Below are positions 26,784-34,600 of a stretch of 64,000 nt of DNA, one piece after another. A program made the translations under genes and the position numbers. This DNA is from Phocaeicola_A sp045647865 (GTDB lineage Bacteria; Bacteroidota; Bacteroidia; Bacteroidales; Bacteroidaceae): the NCBI GenBank assembly GCA_045647865.1, contig JAZRMW010000061.1, positions 124,001 to 188,000 of the forward strand, in the 5' to 3' direction. Position 1 is the stretch's first letter, and every line of letters starts with the position of its first letter. A model generated the notes under the pieces. It had not been told where the DNA came from. It saw only the letters and a list, made by a program, of their open reading frames with translations, and ran no database searches.

Positions 26784-26896
26784 AAGGAGTTACAGAAGTT
26801 CAGGAGTTACAGAAGTTCAGACAATAGTGCTGTTTGCATGAAAACAAAACATTTATCTGAACTCCCGAACTCCTGCGAACTCCCGAACTCCTGTAA
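26784..26896. repeat. Hairpin repeat family R1, full element b
   Basis: Left arm of alternating GGAGTTACAGAAGTTC units, a loop of about 33 bases containing TTTGCATG, right arm of TGAACTCCCGAACTCCTG units. It overlaps an in-frame upstream extension of the thioesterase gene, whose translation (SELPNSCELPNSC) is simply the repeat read as protein. Confidence 0.85.
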
Positions 26897-26906
26897 TGAA
26901 AGCCCT

Positions 26907-27305
26907 ATGGACTATACATTTGAACTGAAAATGAAGGTGCGCGATTATGAATGCGACCTGCAAGGCATCGTCAACAATGCCAACTACCAACACTATATTG
27001 AACATACCCGTCATGAGTATCTAACCTCGCGTGGTATCAGTTTTGCACAGATGCATGCCGATGGTATTGATGCTGTGGTGGCACGTATCACCATGTCGTA
27101 TAAAACTCCCCTCACCAGTGGTGATGAATTCGTGTCGAAACTCAATATCAAGCGCGAGGGTATCAAGTATGTCTTTTATCAGGACATCTACCGTCTGCCG
27201 GACATGAAGCTGGTAATGAAAGCTGTAGTGGATACTGTCTGTCTGATAAACGGACGGTTGGGTACTTGTGACGAATTGGATCAGAAATTGACATTTACAG
27301 AATAA
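26907..27305 (+). CDS. Acyl-CoA thioesterase, hotdog fold (4HBT)
   Basis: 132 residues from the ATG at 26907 (MDYTFELKMKVRDYECD). The in-frame ATG at 26838 is rejected because the added residues are the translated R1 repeat. YECDLQGIVNNANYQHYIEHTRHEYL is the 4HBT active-site helix with the catalytic Asp, and ITMSYKTPLTSGDEF fits the second strand. It hydrolyses acyl-CoA or similar thioesters (YbgC/FadM-like). It ends 18 bases before dprA. Confidence 0.9.
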   Translation: MDYTFELKMKVRDYECDLQGIVNNANYQHYIEHTRHEYLTSRGISFAQMHADGIDAVVARITMSYKTPLTSGDEFVSKLNIKREGIKYVFYQDIYRLPDMKLVMKAVVDTVCLINGRLGTCDELDQKLTFTE

Positions 27306-27323
27306 CTTTACATCAACTCACTC

Positions 27324-28457
27324 ATGAACAACCCCATCAACTCCCAAGAAATACTCCATTGCCTGGCCTTGCAACAGCTTCCCGGTGTGGGGCTTGTCAG
27401 TGCCCGTTTGCTGTATGACGTTTTCGGTAACGCCACAGATGTATTTGCCCGTAAGGACGAATTGGTACACTATACTCAACCCGCCCAACGTCGGCTTATC
27501 AAGCAATTGGATTGTCCCGAAGCTTTCCGCAGGGCCGAACAGGAATTGGCTTTTGCTCAAAAGAACGGTATTGATGTCATCTGTATTGGTGATCGTCGTT
27601 ATCCTTCGCGATTGCGTGAATGCCCTGATGCTCCATTGGTGCTATTTTTTAAAGGAGATACCAATCTGAATGCGTTGCGTGTAGTGAGTCTGGTGGGTAC
27701 ACGTAATGCTACCGACTATGGTCGTCAACTTTGCAACGATTTCATTCGTGACCTCAAGGTTCTTTGTCCCGAGGTCCTTGTCGTCAGTGGATTGGCCTAT
27801 GGCATTGACATTGCCGCCCATCGTGCCGCCCTTGAGCATCAATTGCCTACTGTAGGAGTGTTGGCCCATGGGTTGGATCGCATCTATCCGGCTGTGCATC
27901 GTAAGACTGCCGTTGATATGTTGGAACAGGGGGGATTGCTCACGGAGTATATGACCGGTACCAATCCTGACCGTCAGAACTTTGTGCAGCGCAACCGCAT
28001 TGTTGCCGGTATGGCTGATGCGACCATCGTTGTGGAAAGTGCTGCTAAGGGAGGTGCTCTCATCACTGCCGGATTGGCTACCGACTATCACCGCGATTGT
28101 TTTGCTTTTCCGGGGCGTATAGGGGACCCCTATTCTGTAGGATGCAATGCTTTGGTGCGCGACAACAAAGCTGCTCTTATTCTGTCGGCTGAAGATTTTG
28201 TTAAGGCTATGTCGTGGGACATTGTTTCCACCTCTCGTCAGGCACCCGAAGCCATACAGCGCCAACTGTTTCTTGACCTCACACCAGAGGAAGAGGCACT
28301 TGTGGCTGCCTTGCGTCCTCATCGCGACGGTTTACAAATCAATATGTTGGTTGTGGAAGCTGATATACCCATCAATCGTGCCAGTGCAATGCTCTTCGAA
28401 TTGGAGATGAAGGGGGTTGTGCGTGCTCTTGCCGGTGGGGTGTACAAAGTGGTTTGA
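27324..28457 (+). CDS. dprA: DNA-processing protein DprA
   Basis: 377 residues; binds incoming single-stranded DNA and loads RecA during transformation. N-terminal SAM-like/HhH region (LQQLPGVGLVSARLLYDVFG). Rossmann-type DNA-binding domain from about 115: VSLVGTRNATDYG, VVSGLAYGIDIAAHRAAL, TVGVLAHGLDRIYPAVH, RNRIVAGMADATIVVESAAKGGA. A C-terminal winged-helix-like DML1 domain follows (LTPEEEALVAALRPHRDGLQINML). Last gene of its operon. Confidence 0.95.
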   Translation: MNNPINSQEILHCLALQQLPGVGLVSARLLYDVFGNATDVFARKDELVHYTQPAQRRLIKQLDCPEAFRRAEQELAFAQKNGIDVICIGDRRYPSRLRECPDAPLVLFFKGDTNLNALRVVSLVGTRNATDYGRQLCNDFIRDLKVLCPEVLVVSGLAYGIDIAAHRAALEHQLPTVGVLAHGLDRIYPAVHRKTAVDMLEQGGLLTEYMTGTNPDRQNFVQRNRIVAGMADATIVVESAAKGGALITAGLATDYHRDCFAFPGRIGDPYSVGCNALVRDNKAALILSAEDFVKAMSWDIVSTSRQAPEAIQRQLFLDLTPEEEALVAALRPHRDGLQINMLVVEADIPINRASAMLFELEMKGVVRALAGGVYKVV

Positions 28458-28468
28458 TAAAAAATAAA

Positions 28469-28491
28469 AGGGATGTCGCAGTGACATCCCT
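28469..28491 (+). terminator. Terminator after dprA
   Basis: AGGGATGTC (28469-28477) pairs perfectly with GACATCCCT (28483-28491) over a 5-base loop, followed by a pyrimidine run CTTCTCTTC. It lies between convergent dprA and tRNA-Gln, 12 bases from the tRNA 3' end. Confidence 0.75.
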
Positions 28492-28502
28492 CTTCTCTTC
28501 GG

Positions 28503-28573
28503 TTGGACTACCAGGATTCGAACCTGGAAAAACAGAACCAAAACCTGTTGTGTTACCATTACACCATAGTCCA
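28503..28573 (-). tRNA. tRNA-Gln (anticodon TTG)
   Basis: 71-nt cloverleaf on minus. The acceptor stem TGGACTA pairs with TAGTCCA, with discriminator A. The D arm contains GTGTAATGGTAACAC. The anticodon stem-loop is ACAGG-TTTTGGT-TCTGT with anticodon TTG, and the T arm is CCAGGTTCGAATCCTGG. CCA is not encoded. Confidence 0.97.
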
Positions 28574-28604
28574 ATCATTATGGGCTTTCTGTTAAAAAGC
28601 GGTG

Positions 28605-28635
28605 CAAAGATAGTGTATTCTTATGAATTATCAAA
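28605..28635 (-). promoter_or_regulatory. Promoter of tRNA-Gln
   Basis: TTTG (28632-28635), 19-base spacer, TATCTTTG (28605-28612) on the minus strand, 31 bases upstream of the tRNA 5' end: a full consensus match. Confidence 0.8.
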
Positions 28636-28671
28636 AAAAAATGTGGAGAAAATGACTTTTCTATGCAAAAA

Positions 28672-28776
28672 AGGAATTCAGAAGTTCAGGAGTTACAGGA
28701 GTTCAGACAAATGTTTAGCCTCGATGCAAGCAAAAGTGTTGTCTGAACTTCTGAATTCCTGTACTTCTGAACTCCT
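28672..28776. repeat. Hairpin repeat family R1, full element c
   Basis: Left arm AGGAATTCAGAAGTTCAG and GAGTTACAGGAGTTCAGACA. Loop AAATGTTTAGCC...GATGCAAGC. Right arm TGTCTGAACTTCTGAATTC and CTGTACTTCTGAACTCC. It sits 10 bases past the tyrS stop. Its loop resembles the reverse complement of the loop in element b. Confidence 0.85.
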
Positions 28777-28785
28777 AAAATATCT

Positions 28786-30078
28786 TTACTTCGCAATTAT
28801 CAAGTAATAATTCTTCTTACCACGCTGTACGAGCAGGTATTTGTCGTTCAACAAGTCGGCAGTGGTAATAACTTGGTCAAAGGCTGCCAATTTTTCCTTG
28901 TTCAGTGATACGCCACCACCTTGAGCCAGCTTACGCATTTCGCCCTTAGAGGGGAATACGGCTGCATTCTCTACGAAGAGGTCAACAGCTTTTACACCTT
29001 CAACGAGCAAGTTCTTGTCGATCTCAAATTGGGGAACACCTTCGAATACAGCCAACAGGGTAGCTTCGTCCAGTTTGTGAAGAGCCTCGCTGGTAGCATT
29101 ACCGAAGAGAATGCCTGATGCCTCTACGGCAGCGTTGTAGTCCTCCTCAGAGTGTACCATAATGGTTACCTCTTTGGCCAAACGTTTCTGCAACAGACGC
29201 AAGTGTGGAGCTTCAGTGTGTTCGGCAATGAGTGATTCCACTTCTTCTTTTCCGATAGTGGTGAAAATCTTGATGTATTTAGCTGCATCCTCGTCGCTCA
29301 CGTTCAACCAGAATTGGTAGAACTTGTAAGGTGAGGTATAGTTGGGGTCAAGCCAGATGTTTCCGCTTTCAGTCTTTCCGAACTTGCCGCCATCAGCCTT
29401 GGTGATAAGGGGACAGGTGAGAGCAAATGCTTCACCACCCTTGGTACGGCGAATCAACTCAGTACCGGTGGTGATATTACCCCATTGGTCAGAACCACCC
29501 AATTGCAAGCGGCAGTTCTTGTTTTCCCAAAGGTAGAGGAAATCGTATCCCTGCAACAGCTGGTATGTGAACTCCGTGAATGAAAGTCCGTCGCGAGCCT
29601 CACCATTCAGACGTTTCTGTACACTATCCTTGGCCATCATGTAATTTACTGTGATATGCTTACCAATCTCACGAGCAAAGTCAAGGAAGGTATAATCCTT
29701 CATCCAGTCGTAGTTGTTCACCAATTCAGCTTTGTTTTCAGCTTCACTTTCGAAGTCAAGGAACTTGGCCAACTGCTTCTTGATACAAGCGACATTGTGA
29801 CGGAGCGTCTCTTCGTTCAGCAGGTTACGTTCTGCCGATTTGCCTGAGGGGTCACCAATCATACCTGTAGCACCACCCACCAATGCCAACGGTTTGTGAC
29901 CGCAACGTTGAAGGTGACGGAGCATCATTACACCACACAAGTGTCCGATGTGCAACGAGTCAGCTGTAGGGTCAATACCCAAGTAAGCCGTTACCATCTC
30001 TTTCGAGAGTAATTCTTCTGTACCCGGCATCATGGTATGTATCATGCCGCGCCATTTCAGTTCTTCTACAAAATTCAT
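28786..30078 (-). CDS. tyrS: Tyrosyl-tRNA synthetase
   Basis: 430 residues; charges tRNA-Tyr. Class I HIGH motif in GIDPTADSLHIGHLCG, tyrosine-binding FLYLWENKNCRLQLGGSDQWGNI, and KFGKTES in place of KMSKS. A C-terminal S4-like RNA-binding domain begins around 365 (GEMRKLAQGGGVSLNKEKL). Single gene with its own promoter. Confidence 0.97.
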   Translation of the reverse strand: MNFVEELKWRGMIHTMMPGTEELLSKEMVTAYLGIDPTADSLHIGHLCGVMMLRHLQRCGHKPLALVGGATGMIGDPSGKSAERNLLNEETLRHNVACIKKQLAKFLDFESEAENKAELVNNYDWMKDYTFLDFAREIGKHITVNYMMAKDSVQKRLNGEARDGLSFTEFTYQLLQGYDFLYLWENKNCRLQLGGSDQWGNITTGTELIRRTKGGEAFALTCPLITKADGGKFGKTESGNIWLDPNYTSPYKFYQFWLNVSDEDAAKYIKIFTTIGKEEVESLIAEHTEAPHLRLLQKRLAKEVTIMVHSEEDYNAAVEASGILFGNATSEALHKLDEATLLAVFEGVPQFEIDKNLLVEGVKAVDLFVENAAVFPSKGEMRKLAQGGGVSLNKEKLAAFDQVITTADLLNDKYLLVQRGKKNYYLIIAK

Positions 30079-30139
30079 TGTATCTTTCTTTTTAGTTATT
30101 CCTTATATTATTATAGGTATAGGGGGTTATATTGAGCGG

Positions 30140-30171
30140 CAAAAGTACGACCTTTTTAGCGAATAGCCAAG
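30140..30171 (-). promoter_or_regulatory. Promoter of tyrS
   Basis: TACTTTTG (30140-30147) with CTTG (30168-30171) 20 bases upstream on the minus strand. The -7 box is perfect; the -33 box matches at 3 of 4 positions. Confidence 0.65.
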
Positions 30172-30190
30172 AAATCAGTACAAAAAGAGA

Positions 30191-30218
30191 GGGGGAAGGC
30201 CTCAAATGGCCTTCCCCC
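30191..30218 (-). terminator. GC-rich terminator on minus strand
   Basis: GGGGGAAGGCC (30191-30201) pairs with GGCCTTCCCCC (30208-30218). On the minus strand it is followed by TCTCTTTTTG. The 3'-end remnant at 30248 lies just upstream of it, so it appears to be that lost gene's terminator, kept in place. Confidence 0.75.
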
Positions 30219-30247
30219 AACCTCTAATTATTCATCTGTTTTATGCT

Positions 30248-30289
30248 TTACAGTTTTACCTTATAGCTCTTTTCACCAATTTTTTTTTG
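30248..30289 (-). pseudogene. 3'-end remnant of a sorting-tail surface protein gene
   Basis: The last codons read IGEKSYKVKL then stop. The 31 bases at 30247-30277 are identical to the 3' end of the large scaffold-like gene at 36957-36987. Upstream of this the similarity stops in an A-rich run and the frame encodes nothing recognisable. It looks like the tail of a deleted paralogue, next to a terminator. The remaining 30290-30430 shows no gene. Confidence 0.6.
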
Positions 30290-30431
30290 AATGCATCTGT
30301 AATTCTGTCCAACTGACCCCCTCTTTTTATTGGCTTTCTTTAACGTAAATTTGTAAGGAAAAGAAAACAATACTGACATATGTAAGCACTTGTTCCCTAA
30401 TACCGTTTCATATAATCCATTTCACGCTTAT

Positions 30432-30446
30432 ATCGAACTCACGTTA
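30432..30446 (+). repeat. Isolated copy of the GAACTCACGTTA core repeat
   Basis: ATCGAACTCACGTTA, identical to the end of repeat copy A (6341-6355) but without the other 50 bases of the unit. It lies in the otherwise empty 30290-30486 interval. Confidence 0.6.
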
Positions 30447-30486
30447 GATTATAGATGGAATGTTCATCAAACCTGTAAAAAACAAC

Positions 30487-30530
30487 GATTCTTCCACCGT
30501 AACTCATTGTTTGAGTGTGGTGGAAGAATC
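30487..30530 (-). terminator. Terminator of the surface-protein operon
   Basis: 12-bp perfect stem GATTCTTCCACC (30487-30498) with GGTGGAAGAATC (30519-30530) and an inner ACTCA/TGAGT pairing. On the minus strand it is followed by GTTGTTTTTT. It lies 44 bases after the small peptide gene. Confidence 0.85.
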
Positions 30531-30574
30531 ATCCATGTTATCCTTGAATTGTCCTTTCGGAAAAATATTTCCCT

Positions 30575-30694
30575 TTACAGCGTTTCGCCATTGTAATCCG
30601 CTTCTTCGGTGCTATAGTTGATGTAGGATACTGCAAAACCTGCTTCAACAGCGACTTCAATTACTTCCACTTCGGGTCTTTCGTAAATTTCCAT
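30575..30694 (-). CDS. 39-residue acidic peptide
   Basis: Begins MEIYERPEVEVIEVAVEAG and ends SYINYSTEEADYNGETL. The M-x-x-Y-x-x-P-x-V-x-V-I opening is a pattern I associate with a widespread class of short Bacteroidales proteins of unknown function. It is strongly acidic, with no signal peptide or membrane helix. It is the last gene of the surface-protein operon (75 bases after the dockerin gene) and is followed directly by a strong terminator. That, together with the clean coding pattern, argues that it is real. Confidence 0.6.
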   Translation of the reverse strand: MEIYERPEVEVIEVAVEAGFAVSYINYSTEEADYNGETL

Positions 30695-30769
30695 ATATTT
30701 TTATGTGTTATGAATGATTCAAGATTTTCTGAAGGTGGATATTTATCGAATCCTACCTTCAGGATTCAA

Positions 30770-31624
30770 TTATTCTATGGTGCCTAAAATCATGTTTACC
30801 ACTGTCACTGCATCGTTGACAGAAACCTCCCCGTTACCATCGACATCGGCTTTTCTGTCATATCCGGATGAAAGGATGGTATTGATGATGACAACGACAT
30901 CGTTGACTGACACCTCTCCGTTTCCATCCGCATCGCCAACGATGAATTTATCGATATTCTCCTGTTGGTTGTCTTCTGTCCAACCGGGTTCTGATGGAGT
31001 GGAAGGGTTATACTCAAACTTGGCCGTTAGCGTCGCGTGGCAGTTCTGCATTTCGTAGCTGATGCTTGGGTTGGTGCTGACGAGTGTTCCCCCGTTGTAC
31101 CATCCTACGAAATCATATCCCATGTTACAATAGGCCGTTACCTCTACGGCTGTGCCGCATTCATGTTTCTCTCCGCTTGCACAGCTGAAGTTTCCACCAC
31201 CCAAGGGGGCCGACAATAGATAGAGACGCCACTCATTGCTGCTCTGCGGTTCATCGGGTAGGGAAGGGCTATAGGTATAGTGTGCTACAAATTCAGCATC
31301 TTCGTTGCTTACCGTATAAAAGAAGCTCGTAGATGTTCCTGCCTCGTCATATTCTTCACCGTTTTTTGTCCAGTGTGAGAAGATGTATGCTGGGCTATAG
31401 CTACCGGCTTCTACATAGATTTCAGTACCTAAAGTATAATCGCCTGCACCACTCAATGATGATACCGCTTGAAGAGGTTCTGCTGTCACCCTCACTCGAT
31501 AGAGTACATTAGGCTCTGCCGGCGTTTCGGGATTGAATGTAGACTCCTCTTGTGCGAAGAGTGGAGGATTGCCCCCCACAAAAAGGAGCAATCCCACTAT
31601 GATAAAATACCATTTGATTCTCAT
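30770..31624 (-). CDS. Secreted dockerin-type protein with two repeat domains
   Basis: 284 residues with a signal peptide (WYFIIVGLLLFVGGNPPLFAQ). Two bacterial repeat domains of the InlB/Flg_new kind follow (YRVRVTAEP...FSHWTKNGEEY and RLYLLSAPLGGGNFSCASG...FVGWYNGG). A C-terminal dockerin pair ends the protein: VGDADGNGEVSVNDVVVII and ADVDGNGEVSVNDAVTVVN, each with the DxDGNGxVxxxD calcium loop and following helix. There is no sorting tail, so it could be held at the surface through the dockerin. It lies 11 bases after the BspA-like gene. Confidence 0.85.
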   Translation of the reverse strand: MRIKWYFIIVGLLLFVGGNPPLFAQEESTFNPETPAEPNVLYRVRVTAEPLQAVSSLSGAGDYTLGTEIYVEAGSYSPAYIFSHWTKNGEEYDEAGTSTSFFYTVSNEDAEFVAHYTYSPSLPDEPQSSNEWRLYLLSAPLGGGNFSCASGEKHECGTAVEVTAYCNMGYDFVGWYNGGTLVSTNPSISYEMQNCHATLTAKFEYNPSTPSEPGWTEDNQQENIDKFIVGDADGNGEVSVNDVVVIINTILSSGYDRKADVDGNGEVSVNDAVTVVNMILGTIE

Positions 31625-31635
31625 GGCCTTTTTTA

Positions 31636-34600
31636 TTATTTAACAACAACCTTCACACTCTTACCGTTTGTTTCCACTACGTATATTCCGGCTGTTACGG
31701 GAATCACTCCGTCTGTTTGGGTCGATGCTACCTTTTCACCACCAGCGGCAAATACATTCAGGGTAATTCCGTTCAGTTGGCTTACCTCGATACCACCTTC
31801 TGTAGCGGCCACCTTGATGCTGCCCAATGTGGCAACATCTATACTGGTCGCTGCAGCACGAGTCATCAGTACGAAGCGGTTGTCGAAGATTCCTGCTTCG
31901 GAGACAAAGGTGTAGCTTCCCTCGTCGAAGTCGTGAATCATACCTGTCTGAAGGTCTTTCAACATCATCGGAGTATCCATGCGGGTAGCGTCGATGCAGT
32001 AGTTGCCGTAAGCGGGTACACTATAGCCCACGGGCACACAACCCTCCTCTTGCGGACGTTCGTTGATGGCATATTTCACCTTGCGGTTGTCCAGCGTGTA
32101 GAGTTGGGGTACATCCGTAGAGGTAAACTTGGCTGCATCGCATGCTATTTCGTAATTCATCTTCTGTGCATCGTTGAACACCACGCGGGTTTTGTCCGTG
32201 TTCGTGCCGTCTGTCAGATTGATGTTTACAATCAGACGGTTTGCATCGAAACGATTGCGTGCATATGCCTTTATCGTCTGTGCCTTGGTCTCCTTCTGCT
32301 GGTGAGTCAACTGGTTTTCACCACTGAATTCTATTGTTTCAATACCTTTGGGTTTCTGTACGAAGAATGCTTGGAAGGGAGCCAATTGATACTCGTCATC
32401 GCCCGGACGTACAGCCACATACTTTTCGCCATCCCATACAGTGATGGGGGCATTGTAGGTCGTCACGTCAAGGTCGTAGTATGACAAGTGTGGGTTACCC
32501 ATGAAGTTCCAGCTCGCATCCTGTTCGTTCTCGCTGGCATGAGCCTCCAAACTGTTGCTTTTGTTGTCTTTGTTGAAGCGGATACCCTCTTCTTCGAGGT
32601 TGTCATCTTCATCCACAGTGATGACCAATACATCGTTCTTGCTGCTTTGGAAAATATATCCCACACCGGCTTTCAGGAAGTTTCCTTGCCCCTCTTCCGA
32701 AGTTACCTTTTTCCATCCACCCTTGCCGTTTGTGGCACGTACCTCGCCATCGTAGTAGTGGAATACCCAATCGGCACCGTCCTGACATTTGATATTCTCC
32801 TTCTTGATATTGAACGGGAAGGCGAAGAAGTGCCATTTGCCACCTTCTACGGTTATGTTGAAGTGAACCTTGTTGGCGTGCAGATTACCGTTTGCAATGA
32901 TGGAGCCACCCACACCATTTTCTCCATGACCACCATTGTGGTGGATATTCATATCGTCCGAATGTTGTGTATCCTCATCGGTGGTACCACTTAAATCGTC
33001 TTCAACAATCAGACCTCCCCCTGCGTTGATATCCACATCGGGTGTGCCATCAATCACTCCACCGTTATCATCGTTCAAAATATAGTCATTGTTAAGGTAG
33101 AAATATTCGTATGGTTCGTTAAATTCTTCCATATAGAAGAACTCTCCCCATCCTCCGTTGGTATAGTAGTTGTATTTACTTGTCAAAGGATAGTGCAGTA
33201 TTGCTTTCTTTACGATTTCAGCGTCAAATGTACCTTCTGCCATTACCACAGGTTCAATGGTGTAGGAATAGACATCAGTGATGTCATAGCAACGCATAAA
33301 CGCTGAGTAACCTAAATACTTCAATCCACTAGGGAAGCGTACCTCCTTCAGGTGATTACAATCGCAGAATGCAGCTGATTCAATTGTCTCTAATTCTATA
33401 GGCAGAATGATTTTTGTCAAATTCTCACATCCGCTGAAAGCACCACTACCAATCTTCTTTAATGTTGTTGGAAATTTGACGTCTTTCAATGCTGTGCAAT
33501 AATTGAAAGTATAATATCCAATACTAGTTACCCCTTCTGGAATTTCAATTTGTTGTAAGTAATAGCACATGTCAAATGCTTGGTGTTCAATACTTTTTAG
33601 ATTCTCTGGTAATTTCACTTGTAATAGATCTAATTCGCGGAAAGCATTGGCACCCAATGTGTCATTTTGGGTTGTATGGTCTTGATAATAATTACCTCCC
33701 CCGTTCACGATACGTGCTTTGCTAAGGTCCAGTATGCGGAGAGATGTCATTTTGTTTCGCATAATGTAGATGTCGGCCCCATTGATGGTACCGTTGATAG
33801 TCAAGTCATAGACAAGTTTCAAGTTTTCTTCACCAATAGCTGTATATAGAGCAGAAACTTGTTCGTTTGCAACTAATGTGACAGATTGGGAACTAGCCTC
33901 TCCGTAGGTCAATTGTTGAATGAGTTTATTCCATTTTGCGTCTGCACAATATTTTTCATAGGCCGTTTTGTCAGGCACTACGATAACACAAATATCGCTA
34001 AAAGTCATTGACGCTATAGAAGGAGGTGTTTCCGCTTGTAAGATTATAGGGCAATAGCAATTGACGAAAGCCCACTCTCCAATACTGGTAATAGTTTCAG
34101 GGAGGGTAACTGATATGAGGCTTTTACAACCGTTGAATGCATGGCCTCCAATAGTTTTTGTACCGTTTGGAATAGTCACAGATGTGAGGTTGGTACATTC
34201 GTAGAAAGCAAGATCTCCAATACTTTCCACACCTTCAGGGATAGTAATAGAAGTGAGACAGGAACAACCCTTGAATGATTTTCCTTCAATGCTTGTTACA
34301 CCTTCTGGTATTGTGATAGTCGCAAGGCTACTACAATCTTCAAAAGCACAACTTCCAATGCTTTTAACTGTTTTGGGAATAGAAACAGATGAGAGAATGT
34401 AACAAGCTGAGAAAGCATGCTCTCCAATACTTTCTACCCCTTCGGGAATGGTAATTGATGTGAGCTTTGGGCAATAATGGAAAGTATAATCTCCAATACT
34501 AGTCACCCCTTCTGGAATGGTAATGGATGCGAGGCTAAGGCAATTATTGAAAGCATACCCTCCAACGCTAGTCACTCCTTCTGGAATGATAATAGATGTG

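Noticed and set aside
26838..26906. N-terminal extension of the thioesterase
   Set aside because: Its residues are the translated R1 repeat; the conserved domain begins at the ATG at 26907.
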